A DNA stretch of 24,783 bases from Eshraghiella sp045124255 (GTDB taxonomy: Bacteria > Bacillota > Clostridia > Lachnospirales > Lachnospiraceae): NCBI GenBank assembly GCA_045124255.1, contig JBGVLM010000069.1:1-24783 (forward strand), given 5' to 3'. This document shows, in pieces, positions 15,319-22,895 of the stretch. Below the pieces are notes generated by a model. That model worked only from the letters and a program-made list of their open reading frames with translations. It ran no database searches and was not told where the DNA came from. Numbering within the stretch: position 1 is the stretch's first letter; each line of letters begins with the position of its first letter. The position numbers and the translations under genes were made by a program.

Positions 15319-15915
15319 ATGGATAAATATGAAAAAATAGCACTTAAGCAAAAGCGTGAAATAAAAAAGGAAAACAGGATTCTGCTTATCAGTGTTTCTG
15401 CAATATTAGTGGCAATTGTTTTATTATTATTTTTCTCATGGAAGGATGTTTCATATAACAGGAAATTTAATGCAGCTGTGCTTCGCCGGAATTTAATTGA
15501 TGATACTTATGAAATGCTTGGAACAGTTGAGGTAACGGTTAAGGGCGAGTATGATTTTGATTTTTCACAGGGTGGTACAGCTGACGGTGTTGCAGTAGTT
15601 GACGGGGTAGAATACGAATATGGCGGAAGATACAGTAAACCATATAAACTGTTTTTTAAATACGGAAGCCTTGGCAATGCCTACCGTGATGAAGCAGGAG
15701 AGTGGAATACTGGTGATTTCCATGCGGCAGTAAATGGCAGAAGTGCAAGAGAAATGGTAATTAAGATTGACGGTTTTTCATTTAAAGGTTATACAAATGG
15801 GGAGAATGGTGAAATTCTGTATATTGTCTGCGGAGCTGAAGATTTAGAGAAAGCGGAAGATATTATTTATAAGCTGTATAATCAGGACAGCTTTTTCAGA
15901 AAAATGGCAGACTGA
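15319..15915 (+). CDS. Membrane-anchored protein of unknown function
   Basis: No recognised family. The 198-aa protein has a short Lys-rich cytoplasmic N-terminus (residues 1-20), one hydrophobic helix at ~22-40, and an extracytoplasmic domain of ~155 residues: a type II (N-in) topology. The outer domain has alternating strand-like segments with many Gly, Asp and Tyr and no cysteine pair or obvious catalytic motif. A single cysteine occurs near the end (YIVCGAEDLEKAED). AGGAGGGA lies just before ATG 15319, 12 nt after the exported-protein gene, so the two form a small operon. It could be a partner or anchor for the upstream exported protein. The unit ends in a strong terminator shared with convergent pepF. 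Confidence 0.75.
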   Translation: MDKYEKIALKQKREIKKENRILLISVSAILVAIVLLLFFSWKDVSYNRKFNAAVLRRNLIDDTYEMLGTVEVTVKGEYDFDFSQGGTADGVAVVDGVEYEYGGRYSKPYKLFFKYGSLGNAYRDEAGEWNTGDFHAAVNGRSAREMVIKIDGFSFKGYTNGENGEILYIVCGAEDLEKAEDIIYKLYNQDSFFRKMAD

Positions 15916-15927
15916 ATATTCATAAGT

Positions 15928-15980
15928 AATGAGGGCATCCCTTAAGTCATTATATGGCTTTGGGGATGCCCTCATTTTGA
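15928..15980. terminator. Bidirectional terminator between the unknown operon and pepF
   Basis: A perfect 14-bp stem (15928-15941 with 15963-15976, arm AATGAGGGCATCCC) with a 21-nt loop, lying between convergent genes. It is followed by TTGAG on the plus strand, so the stem and not the T-run is the main evidence. Confidence 0.8.
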
Positions 15981-15992
15981 GTTGTGTAAAGG

Positions 15993-17789
15993 CTATGCAG
16001 TTAATTCTTCCATTTCTTTTATTAAGTCACCGAACAGCCTGAGGGCGTCCTCAATCGGTTTAGGACTTTCCATGTCAACTCCGGCAATTTTTAAAAGTGA
16101 AACCGGGTCAGCGGTATTTCCTGAGCTTAAGAACTTAAGGTAGCGTTCAACAGCAGGCTGTCCCTCTTCAAGAATCTTCTTGGAAAGTGAGATAGCGGCG
16201 CTGAAACCGGTTGCATACTGGTAAACATAGTAATTGTAATAGAAATGAGGTATTCTTGCCCATTCAAGAGCGATTTCTTCATCCAGTACAATATTGTCAC
16301 CGAAGTATAAATGAACAATTTTCATATATTCATCCTTGAGAAGGTCGGCAGTGAGGGAAGCTCCCTGGGCGACAAGTTCGTTCATTCTTAATTCAAATTC
16401 CGCAAACATTGCCTGTCTGTATACGGTTCCCTTAAACTGGTCAAGAAAATAATTAATTAAAGAGATACGTTCGTTCTTATCAGTGGTCTTATTGAGAAGA
16501 TACTGCATTAAAAGAGCTTCATTACATGTGGAAGCCACCTCTGCAACAAAAATCACATAGTCTGCATAAATAGGAGCCTGTGTGGTGTTTGACAGATATG
16601 AGTGCATTGCATGGCCCATCTCATGTGCAAGAGTAAATTCACTGTCCAAAGTATCCTTCTGATTGAGAAGTACATAAGGGTGAACAAGACAGCCCGATGA
16701 ATACGCACCTGAACGCTTACCGGTATTCTCATAAATATCAATCCATCTGTTTTCAAAGCCTGATTTAAGGACGGAAACATAGTCATCACCAAGCACCTTA
16801 AGTGCATTAATAACATTTTCCTTAGCTGTTTCAAATGGAACCTTTACGGAAGAATCCGGTACAAGCGGAGTATATACATCATAAATATGAAGTTCATCGA
16901 CCTTCATTATTTTCTTTCTGAGGTCAACATACTGATACATATAATCCATATTGTCATGTATTGTTTTGATAAGATTGTGGTAAACCGCAGTATTAACATT
17001 AGTACTGTCAAGTGCAGCCTCAAGGGTTGAGCCGTATTTTCTTGCTTTGGCATTAAAGGCAAGTGCCTTCATCTGTGAAGAAATTAACGAAGCAAATGTA
17101 TTGCTGAACTGATTGTAGGTCTTATACAGGGATTTAAAAGCAAGTCTTCTTATATCTGCATCAGGGTTTTCAAGCAGCGGAACAAATGTGCCGTGTGTGA
17201 CAGGATATTCCTTACCGTCATGGAATACCGGCTCAAAGGTCAGGTCCGCATTGGACAGAAGACCGTAAACATTATCAGGGGTATTAATAAGCTCGTTGGC
17301 CATTGACAAAAGCATTTCGCCCTGCTCATCAAGAATGTGGTCTGCGAGACGGCGTCTTTCCTCAATGTCATTGCGGTAGAATACAAGTCCCGGCTCCTCT
17401 TCATAATATGAATTCAGTGTCTCATCGGACAGAGAGAGTAACTGTGGGGTAAAAAAAGAATTGGCACTGTTATATTCAATGAAGGCACTCATCGCCTGAT
17501 TCCTGAAATCCTGATATTTGGAAACAGAGGTATCCTCATCGGATTTAAGCATTGAATAATGTATTAATCTGTCAATTACGGGGATGTTTCCGGCATAGAA
17601 TTCATAATATTCAAGAAGTGAATGTGCGCAGGATGTCGCAATACCGTCAAATTTTGCGATTTCAGGTATGCCTGCCCTGAAATTGTTAAGCTCTTCAATA
17701 AAAGCCTCATCAGTAGGGTAAATGTCCTCAGTTGCCCATGTATACGCAGGGTCAATTTCATTACGTGGTAAAACTTTTTCAATATCCAT
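15993..17789 (-). CDS. pepF: Oligoendopeptidase F (M3 metallopeptidase)
   Basis: Cytosolic zinc endopeptidase that cleaves peptides of roughly 7-17 residues. The 598-aa length is normal for PepF. The zinc site is HEMGH at 389-393 (His389, Glu390, His393), with a third ligand Glu417 in FVAEVASTCNEALL, the M3B pattern. N-terminal PepF domain residues run through about 1-200. The start was set at ATG 17789 because GGAG (17797-17800) lies 7 nt upstream; an in-frame ATG at 17807 would add six residues without a ribosome binding site. It is monocistronic, with its own promoter at 17821-17849 and a terminator shared with the convergent operon. In Firmicutes, PepF is linked to peptide nutrition and signal-peptide turnover; a link to the nearby agr locus is not supported. 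Confidence 0.95.
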   Translation of the reverse strand: MDIEKVLPRNEIDPAYTWATEDIYPTDEAFIEELNNFRAGIPEIAKFDGIATSCAHSLLEYYEFYAGNIPVIDRLIHYSMLKSDEDTSVSKYQDFRNQAMSAFIEYNSANSFFTPQLLSLSDETLNSYYEEEPGLVFYRNDIEERRRLADHILDEQGEMLLSMANELINTPDNVYGLLSNADLTFEPVFHDGKEYPVTHGTFVPLLENPDADIRRLAFKSLYKTYNQFSNTFASLISSQMKALAFNAKARKYGSTLEAALDSTNVNTAVYHNLIKTIHDNMDYMYQYVDLRKKIMKVDELHIYDVYTPLVPDSSVKVPFETAKENVINALKVLGDDYVSVLKSGFENRWIDIYENTGKRSGAYSSGCLVHPYVLLNQKDTLDSEFTLAHEMGHAMHSYLSNTTQAPIYADYVIFVAEVASTCNEALLMQYLLNKTTDKNERISLINYFLDQFKGTVYRQAMFAEFELRMNELVAQGASLTADLLKDEYMKIVHLYFGDNIVLDEEIALEWARIPHFYYNYYVYQYATGFSAAISLSKKILEEGQPAVERYLKFLSSGNTADPVSLLKIAGVDMESPKPIEDALRLFGDLIKEMEELTA

Positions 17790-17820
17790 TTTAAATCTCC
17801 AATACAAATTTGATATTTAG

Positions 17821-17849
17821 ATTATATCCTAATAGCGGAGATTTTACAA
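17821..17849 (-). promoter_or_regulatory. Sigma-A promoter of pepF
   Basis: Read on the minus strand: TTGTAA (17849-17844), 17-nt spacer, TATAAT (17826-17821). The predicted start near 17814 gives a leader of about 25 nt. Confidence 0.65.
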
Positions 17850-17894
17850 ACAGGAAAATATAATGGGAAAATAAAGCCCCATAAAAAAGGAGGG

Positions 17895-17917
17895 CCCGGC
17901 GAATTACTTCACCGGGT
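17895..17917. other. GC-rich hairpin in the pepF-queH divergent gap
   Basis: CCCGG and CCGGG arms with a partly paired GAA/TTC interior stand out in an AT-rich gap. On the minus strand the stem is followed by CCCTCC and a T6 run, like a weak terminator, but no gene upstream on that strand needs one. Apart from this and the two flanking promoters I see nothing in the 245-nt gap. Confidence 0.35.
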
Positions 17918-17972
17918 TTATGAAAAAGAAAAAGGAATAACAAATATCTTTGTTTCTGATGTTAGTATAATA

Positions 17973-18000
17973 TTGATTTATTGATTTTCTATGTTAAAAT
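17973..18000 (+). promoter_or_regulatory. Probable promoter of queH and downstream genes
   Basis: TTGATT (17973-17978), a 16-nt spacer, and TAAAAT (17995-18000), 34 nt before the queH start codon. Moderate match only. Confidence 0.45.
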
Positions 18001-18034
18001 ATTTAATAAAATGTGAACAAAAAGGAAAATAAAA

Positions 18035-18649
18035 ATGAATAAAGTCAATTATCAGAAGGAATTGGATAAAATAATATCAGATATGCAACAAAAAGGAGAG
18101 ACCAAAACTCTTCTGCTTCACAGTTGTTGTGCACCATGCAGCAGTTATGTGTTGAAATATCTTTCTGAATATTTTAAAATTACTTTATTGTATTTTAATC
18201 CCAATATATTTCCGGAAGAAGAATATAGTAAGCGTGTTAATGAACAAAAACGTCTGATTAACGAGCTTCCCGTGCGCAATCCGATAGAATTCCTTGAAGG
18301 AAGATATGAGCCGAAGGAATTTTTTGAAGCGGTCAGAGGTCTGGAGAACGAGCCTGAGGGCGGCAGAAGATGTATGGTATGCTATGAAATGCGTCTGAGG
18401 GAGGCAGCAATATATGCTTCCGAAATGGGATTTGATTATTTTACGACAACGCTGTCCATAAGTCCGCTTAAAAATGCCGACAGAATTAATGAAATCGGTA
18501 CAAGACTCGGTATGGAATATGGAGTAAAGCACCTTCCGTCCGATTTTAAAAAGAAGGAGGGCTATAAACAGTCGGTTGAATTATCAAAGGAATATAATCT
18601 CTACCGTCAGAATTTTTGCGGCTGCGTGTATTCACAGAATAATAATTGA
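18035..18649 (+). CDS. queH: Epoxyqueuosine reductase QueH
   Basis: Catalyses the last step of queuosine synthesis, reducing epoxyqueuosine to queuosine in the tRNA wobble base. It is the non-B12 alternative to QueG (former DUF208). The 204-aa protein carries the family's cysteines: LLHSCCAPCSSY (Cys31, Cys32, Cys35), RRCMVCYEMRL (Cys113, Cys116) and CGC near the C-terminus (Cys195, Cys197). These include the ligands of the iron-sulfur and iron site. Other conserved blocks are FNPNIFP, FEAVRGLENEPEGG, TTTLSISPLKN and YRQNFCGC. Start ATG 18035 follows AAAAAGGAAAAT. The next gene's ribosome binding site begins about 13 nt after the stop, so they are co-transcribed. No other queuosine genes are present in the window. 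Confidence 0.93.
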   Translation: MNKVNYQKELDKIISDMQQKGETKTLLLHSCCAPCSSYVLKYLSEYFKITLLYFNPNIFPEEEYSKRVNEQKRLINELPVRNPIEFLEGRYEPKEFFEAVRGLENEPEGGRRCMVCYEMRLREAAIYASEMGFDYFTTTLSISPLKNADRINEIGTRLGMEYGVKHLPSDFKKKEGYKQSVELSKEYNLYRQNFCGCVYSQNNN

Positions 18650-18672
18650 GCAATTTACAATGGAGGTTAAAG

Positions 18673-19101
18673 ATGACATACGATTATGAAAAAAGAGTTG
18701 CTTATTATGAGACAGATATGATGGGAGTTGTACATCATTCAAATTATATCCGCTGGTTTGAGGAGGCAAGAATTGAATTCCTGCGCTCTGCGGATTTATC
18801 CTATAGGACGATGGAGGATGAGGATATACAGATACCGGTCGTTTCGGTAAGCTGTAAATATAAATCCCCGGCGGTTTTTGATGATGAGATTATTGTCAGA
18901 ACAGGAATCAGAAAATATAATGGAATAGTTGCGGAAATTGAATATACAGTTATCAGGAAATCTGATAATACCGTATTGGTAGTTGGTGACAGCTCTCACT
19001 GCTTTGTTGACAGGGAGACTTTTAAACCTGTTAATATTAAGAGAGTGCGTCCTGATATGCATGAAAAATTTTTGAAATCAATGGAAGCATCGGAGGCATA
19101 A
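18673..19101 (+). CDS. Acyl-CoA thioesterase, YbgC/FadM hotdog family
   Basis: Predicted cytosolic thioesterase (142 aa) of the 4-hydroxybenzoyl-CoA thioesterase group. The family signature is clear at the N-terminus: YYETDMMGVVHHSNYIRWFE, with catalytic-type Asp15 and the conserved His22-Ser-Asn-Tyr, followed by EEARIEFL. I placed the start at ATG 18673 because GGAGG (18662-18666) lies 6 nt upstream; a TTG at 18646 overlapping the queH stop would add nine residues without family support. Substrate chain length cannot be predicted. Co-transcription with queH is likely and with the YbaK gene 49 nt downstream is possible. The grouping looks like housekeeping genes and not a pathway. Confidence 0.88.
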   Translation: MTYDYEKRVAYYETDMMGVVHHSNYIRWFEEARIEFLRSADLSYRTMEDEDIQIPVVSVSCKYKSPAVFDDEIIVRTGIRKYNGIVAEIEYTVIRKSDNTVLVVGDSSHCFVDRETFKPVNIKRVRPDMHEKFLKSMEASEA

Positions 19102-19150
19102 TCGGGAGGGCTTTGGTGTTAATTTCTTAAAATTAGAGAGAGAAAAATAT

Positions 19151-19633
19151 ATGGCTAAGAACAAAGATATAAAAACTAATGCAATGAGAATTCTTGACAG
19201 GGAGAAAATACCGTATGAGGCACATTTCTATGAATGTGATGAGTTTATTGACGGTATTCATACGGCGGATTTGCTTGGAATACCGCATGATATAGTGTAT
19301 AAGACCATTGTAACGGTCGGACATTCCCGGAATTATTTTGTGTTTGTGATACCTATTGAGAAAGAAATTGATTTTAAGAAGGCGGCAAAATCCGTCGGTG
19401 AGAAGTCCGTGGAACTCCTGCCTCTTAAGGATGTTACAAATGTGACAGGTTATATCCGCGGAGGATGTACTGCAGTCGGAATGAAAAAGCAGTATGTTAC
19501 AAGAATTGACAGCTCCGCAGAAGCACTCGCACAAATGGTTGTAAGCGGAGGCAGAATCGGAGTCCAGCTTACGGTTGCACCGGATGACTGGTGCAGGGCG
19601 GCGAGAGCGGAATTTGCAGATATAGTAAAATAA
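19151..19633 (+). CDS. ybaK: Cys-tRNA(Pro)/Cys-tRNA(Cys) deacylase, YbaK/EbsC family
   Basis: Cytosolic editing hydrolase of 160 aa that frees mischarged cysteine from tRNA(Pro). The conserved Lys51 in VYKTIV is the family's key residue. The glycine loop GYIRGGCTAVGMKK (100-113) corresponds to the GYxRGGCSPxGMKK motif, here with Thr-Ala in place of the usual Ser-Pro. The C-terminal GGRIGVQLTVAPDDW stretch is also typical. Length is normal. The ribosome binding site is weak (GAGAGAGA about 7 nt before ATG 19151), suggesting modest expression. It ends just before a strong terminator, so it is the last gene of the queH unit. Substrate (ProX-like alanine editing versus cysteine editing) is assigned by motif only. 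Confidence 0.88.
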   Translation: MAKNKDIKTNAMRILDREKIPYEAHFYECDEFIDGIHTADLLGIPHDIVYKTIVTVGHSRNYFVFVIPIEKEIDFKKAAKSVGEKSVELLPLKDVTNVTGYIRGGCTAVGMKKQYVTRIDSSAEALAQMVVSGGRIGVQLTVAPDDWCRAARAEFADIVK

Positions 19634-19637
19634 AGTA

Positions 19638-19688
19638 ATCCTTATTTCAGAGCGTAATTAATAACCGCTTTGGAATAAGGATTTTTTT
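19638..19688 (+). terminator. Intrinsic terminator of the queH-ybaK unit
   Basis: A 17-bp stem, 19638-19654 with 19666-19682, containing two G-U pairs, an 11-nt loop and a T-run at 19682-19688. It starts 4 nt after the ybaK stop. Confidence 0.9.
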
Positions 19689-19740
19689 ACATACATTTTA
19701 CAGTGGACGGGAAAGAAATTTTACATTAATGGAATATGAT
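19686..19740 (+). promoter_or_regulatory. Candidate Pho box and PhoP-dependent promoter of ppk-ppx
   Basis: TTTACA repeats at 19686-19691, 19697-19702 and 19720-19725 fall on an 11-11-12 nt spacing if one degenerate repeat near 19708 is allowed. A -10-like TATGAT (19735-19740) lies 9 nt after the last repeat and there is no good -35. This is the arrangement of Firmicute PhoP-activated promoters. A reverse-oriented copy (AATGTAAA, 19758-19765) forms an inverted repeat with 19720-19727. Genes downstream make and degrade polyphosphate. Regulation is inferred. Confidence 0.45.
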
Positions 19741-19782
19741 TGTCTTGTACAGAAGAAAATGTAAACAAGGAAGACAATTATA

Positions 19783-21849
19783 ATGTGTAAAAATTATTAC
19801 GATAACCGTGAACTGTCGTGGCTGAAATTTAATGAACGCGTTTTGGAGGAAGCAGAGGATGTAAATGTTCCGCTTTGTGAAAGACTATCCTTTTCTTCAA
19901 TATATCAGAGCAATCTTGATGAATTTTTCATGGTCAGGGTGGGCTCGCTGTATGACCAGAGCATTCTTATGAAGGAACAGCGTGACAATAAGACAAACAT
20001 GACAAGTGAGGAGCAGATTGATGCGGTATTAAGCAGAGTAAGGGAGCTTGACAGCATTAAGGACAATATATATTTCAGAAATATGCGTGAAATAGAGAAA
20101 TACGGATTCAGGCTGATTAATTTTAAAAGTCTTCTTTTGGATGAACAGGCATATCTGGAAAAATATTTTGCAGAAGAGATAGAACCGTTGATTTCCCCGA
20201 TGATTGTAGGACGCAATCAGCCGTTTCCTTTTTTTAAGAACAGGGATATATATGCCGTTGCACTTTTGAGGTCTGCCAAGGGCAAGGAAAAGGTAGGTGT
20301 AATCGGCTGTTCCAACAGCGTGTTCAAAAGACTTATTGAGATTCCGAATAAGCAGGGCTGTTTCATGCTTTCGGAGGAACTGATACTTCATTTTATGCAG
20401 AAGGTATTCAGAAATTATGTGCTGATTTCCAAATCATTAATCCGTGTGACAAGAAGTGCGGATATAGACGCAGATTCGATTCTTGATGATGATGTGGATT
20501 ACCGGGAAGTAATGACAGAGATGATAAAACGCAGAAGAAAGCTTATGCCTGTAAGAATGGAATATTCAAGGGAAATGAATCCGGCATTGCTTGATATTCT
20601 GGCAGGAAATCTCGGAATTAAGAAAAAACAGACCTTTATTGAGAATGCTCCGCTGGATATGTCATTCCTGTTTAATGTCAGGGATGAACTGAGAAATAAT
20701 ACGGGACTTTTTTATGAAAAACAGAAGCCGCAGCCATCGGTGGATATAAGTCTTCAGGAAAAAATAATTCCGCAGATAATGCAGAAGGATGTTCTGCTTT
20801 CATATCCTTATGAGAGTATAAAGCCGTTTATCAGAATGTTAAATGAGGCAGCATTGGATGAAGACGTTGTATCAATTAAGATGACACTATACAGAGTGGC
20901 AAAGCACAGCAAAATCGTTGAGGCGTTGGTTGAAGCAGCGGAGAACGGCAAGGAGGTTATTGTACTTGTTGAGCTTCGTGCAAGATTTGATGAAGAGAAT
21001 AATATCGAGTGGTCAAGGAGACTTGAAGATGCAGGCTGCAAAATCATATACGGAATAGAGGGCTATAAGGTTCATACCAAGCTCTGTCTGATTACGACCA
21101 AAAAGGGCAGTGACATTAAATATATAACGCAGATTGGAACGGGCAATTATAACGAAAAAACAGCGGAAATATATACGGATTTGTCATTGATGACTGCTAA
21201 TGAGAATATCGGAAGAGAGGTCAATGATATTTTCAAAAAGCTTATGATGGAAGAGTTTGTTGAAGAAAATAATTATATGCTTGTTGCACCGAAATGCTTT
21301 CAGAATAATATTCTGGAGCTTATAGATAACGAAATCAGACATGCTAAGGAAGGGCAGGACGCATATATCGGCATTAAAATTAACTCACTGACTGATAAGA
21401 AAATAATAGATAAGCTTGTTGAAGCGTCACAGGCAAACGTAAAAATCGAAATGGTAATCAGAGGTATATGCTGCCTGATATCGGGGGTAAAAGGCTATAC
21501 CGACAATATCAGGGTAGTCAGTATTGTAGGAAGATTCCTTGAGCATTCAAGAATTTATATATTCGGCGTCGGTGAAAGAGAAAAGGTATATATCGGCTCC
21601 GCAGATTTTATGACGAGAAATACAATTAAGCGTGTGGAAGCAGCAGTTTTGATACTTGACACCGGAATAAAAAACAGAATTAAGGAAATGTTTGCCGTAA
21701 TGCTTATGGATGACAAAAAAGCAAGGGTGCAGGATTGTAACGGCATTTATCACAGGGTTGCTGACGGCAAAGGACAGTTAAGCTCACAAAAATATTTTTA
21801 TAAGGAAGCATACAGAAAACAGGAGACTTCCGAAAAAACCAACAATTAG
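19783..21849 (+). CDS. ppk: Polyphosphate kinase 1
   Basis: Reversibly transfers the terminal phosphate of ATP to inorganic polyphosphate. The 688-aa chain has the full PPK1 layout: N-terminal domain opening with NRELSWLKFNERVLEEA, head domain, and two C-terminal phospholipase-D-like domains. The autophosphorylated His431 lies in YKVHTKLCLI, followed by TGNYNEKTAEIYTD; a second conserved His588 sits in FLEHSRIYIFG. Both match the E. coli pair His435/His592 in position and context. ATG 19783 is preceded by AAGGAAG 10 nt upstream. The exopolyphosphatase gene follows after 29 nt, giving a synthesis-degradation pair like the E. coli ppk-ppx operon. Upstream TTTACA repeats suggest phosphate-starvation control. 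Confidence 0.96.
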   Translation: MCKNYYDNRELSWLKFNERVLEEAEDVNVPLCERLSFSSIYQSNLDEFFMVRVGSLYDQSILMKEQRDNKTNMTSEEQIDAVLSRVRELDSIKDNIYFRNMREIEKYGFRLINFKSLLLDEQAYLEKYFAEEIEPLISPMIVGRNQPFPFFKNRDIYAVALLRSAKGKEKVGVIGCSNSVFKRLIEIPNKQGCFMLSEELILHFMQKVFRNYVLISKSLIRVTRSADIDADSILDDDVDYREVMTEMIKRRRKLMPVRMEYSREMNPALLDILAGNLGIKKKQTFIENAPLDMSFLFNVRDELRNNTGLFYEKQKPQPSVDISLQEKIIPQIMQKDVLLSYPYESIKPFIRMLNEAALDEDVVSIKMTLYRVAKHSKIVEALVEAAENGKEVIVLVELRARFDEENNIEWSRRLEDAGCKIIYGIEGYKVHTKLCLITTKKGSDIKYITQIGTGNYNEKTAEIYTDLSLMTANENIGREVNDIFKKLMMEEFVEENNYMLVAPKCFQNNILELIDNEIRHAKEGQDAYIGIKINSLTDKKIIDKLVEASQANVKIEMVIRGICCLISGVKGYTDNIRVVSIVGRFLEHSRIYIFGVGEREKVYIGSADFMTRNTIKRVEAAVLILDTGIKNRIKEMFAVMLMDDKKARVQDCNGIYHRVADGKGQLSSQKYFYKEAYRKQETSEKTNN

Positions 21850-21878
21850 AATATCATATATGAAAGGAATAGAAAAAT

Positions 21879-22817
21879 ATGAGCAGCAAATATAAAAAAG
21901 CAATAGTTGATATAGGCTCTAATTCAATGAGAGTCGTAATGTATGAAATCGAAGATAATCATTATAAAAAAATACTTGATGAGAAAACCTTTTCGGGTTT
22001 AATCACGGAAATTAAAAAAGAGAAAATGACTGAAATGGGACTCAGCAAATTCTGCTATTTCCTTAACTATGTCCAGGAATTATGCAGGATTGCGGACTGC
22101 ACTGACATAAGCTGTTTTGCAACCTCTGCAATGAGAAAGGTAATAAATAAAGAAGAAATAATAACCTTTACAAAGCTTAAAACGGGGATAACGACTCTGA
22201 TTCTGTCCGAGGAGGAGGAAACACATTACGACTGTGTCAGTATTTTAAACAAGGTAGGGGATATTGAGGGCGTTGCACTTGATATGGGCGGCGGAAGCTG
22301 TCAGATTTTTAAATTCGGAGAGGGCAGGTTACAGGAAGGACATTCATTTGAAATCGGCAGCCTGTATCTGTACGATAAATTTGTAAAAGGCCTTATTCCT
22401 ACGGAAAAAGAAATAAAAAATATTAAAGAGTATGTCAGAAAAACCCTTGATAAATTCGAGAATCTCAAGACCTTAAATTATGATGAGGTATATGTGTTCG
22501 GAGGAACAATGCGTGCAATTTATAAGCTGTATGACGAAATGCCGTGCAACAGCGAGAAGGGCAGCAAATATGACAAGGAAAAATCCGTTATGGAGCCGAT
22601 TAAAGTAAAAGAAATTCAGAAGATGATTGATGAAATATATGAATTGAACATTGACGCAGTCAACATTCTGTGCCATGTGATTCCTGAGCGTGTATATACC
22701 ATAGTTCCGGGAATGATTGCGATTAAGGAGATATGCAGATATCTCGGAATTAATAAAATACGCCTGATTGACGCAAGTGTCCGCGAAGGTTATCTGATAG
22801 AGCAGCTGAACAAATAA
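21879..22817 (+). CDS. ppx: Exopolyphosphatase / pppGpp phosphohydrolase (Ppx/GppA family, short form)
   Basis: ASKHA-fold phosphatase that releases terminal phosphate from polyphosphate or converts pppGpp to ppGpp. The 312-aa chain contains only the two actin-like domains, lacking the C-terminal HD-type and further domains of the ~500-aa E. coli Ppx. Such short forms are common in Gram-positives. Motifs: VDIGSNSMRVV (10-20), FATSAMRKV, the acidic SEEEE cluster (110-114) that includes the likely catalytic Glu, and DMGGGSCQ (135-142). GAAAGGA precedes ATG 21879. It is the second gene of an operon with ppk. Which of the two substrates dominates cannot be told from sequence; the ppk partner favours polyphosphate. 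Confidence 0.92.
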   Translation: MSSKYKKAIVDIGSNSMRVVMYEIEDNHYKKILDEKTFSGLITEIKKEKMTEMGLSKFCYFLNYVQELCRIADCTDISCFATSAMRKVINKEEIITFTKLKTGITTLILSEEEETHYDCVSILNKVGDIEGVALDMGGGSCQIFKFGEGRLQEGHSFEIGSLYLYDKFVKGLIPTEKEIKNIKEYVRKTLDKFENLKTLNYDEVYVFGGTMRAIYKLYDEMPCNSEKGSKYDKEKSVMEPIKVKEIQKMIDEIYELNIDAVNILCHVIPERVYTIVPGMIAIKEICRYLGINKIRLIDASVREGYLIEQLNK

Positions 22818-22834
22818 GCTGTAATTAATTTAAA

Positions 22835-22893
22835 ATGAGCCATATACGGATTCACAGCTAATCAGTGTGACTGTATATGGCCCATTATTTATA
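22835..22893. terminator. Bidirectional terminator between ppx and prfC
   Basis: Left arm from 22835 (ATGAGCCATATACGG) pairs with the right arm ending at 22885 (CTGTATATGGCCCAT), with one A-C mismatch and a G-U pair. Flanking T-rich sequence on the plus strand and A-rich sequence before the stem let it serve both convergent genes. Confidence 0.8.
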
Positions 22894-22895
22894 TT

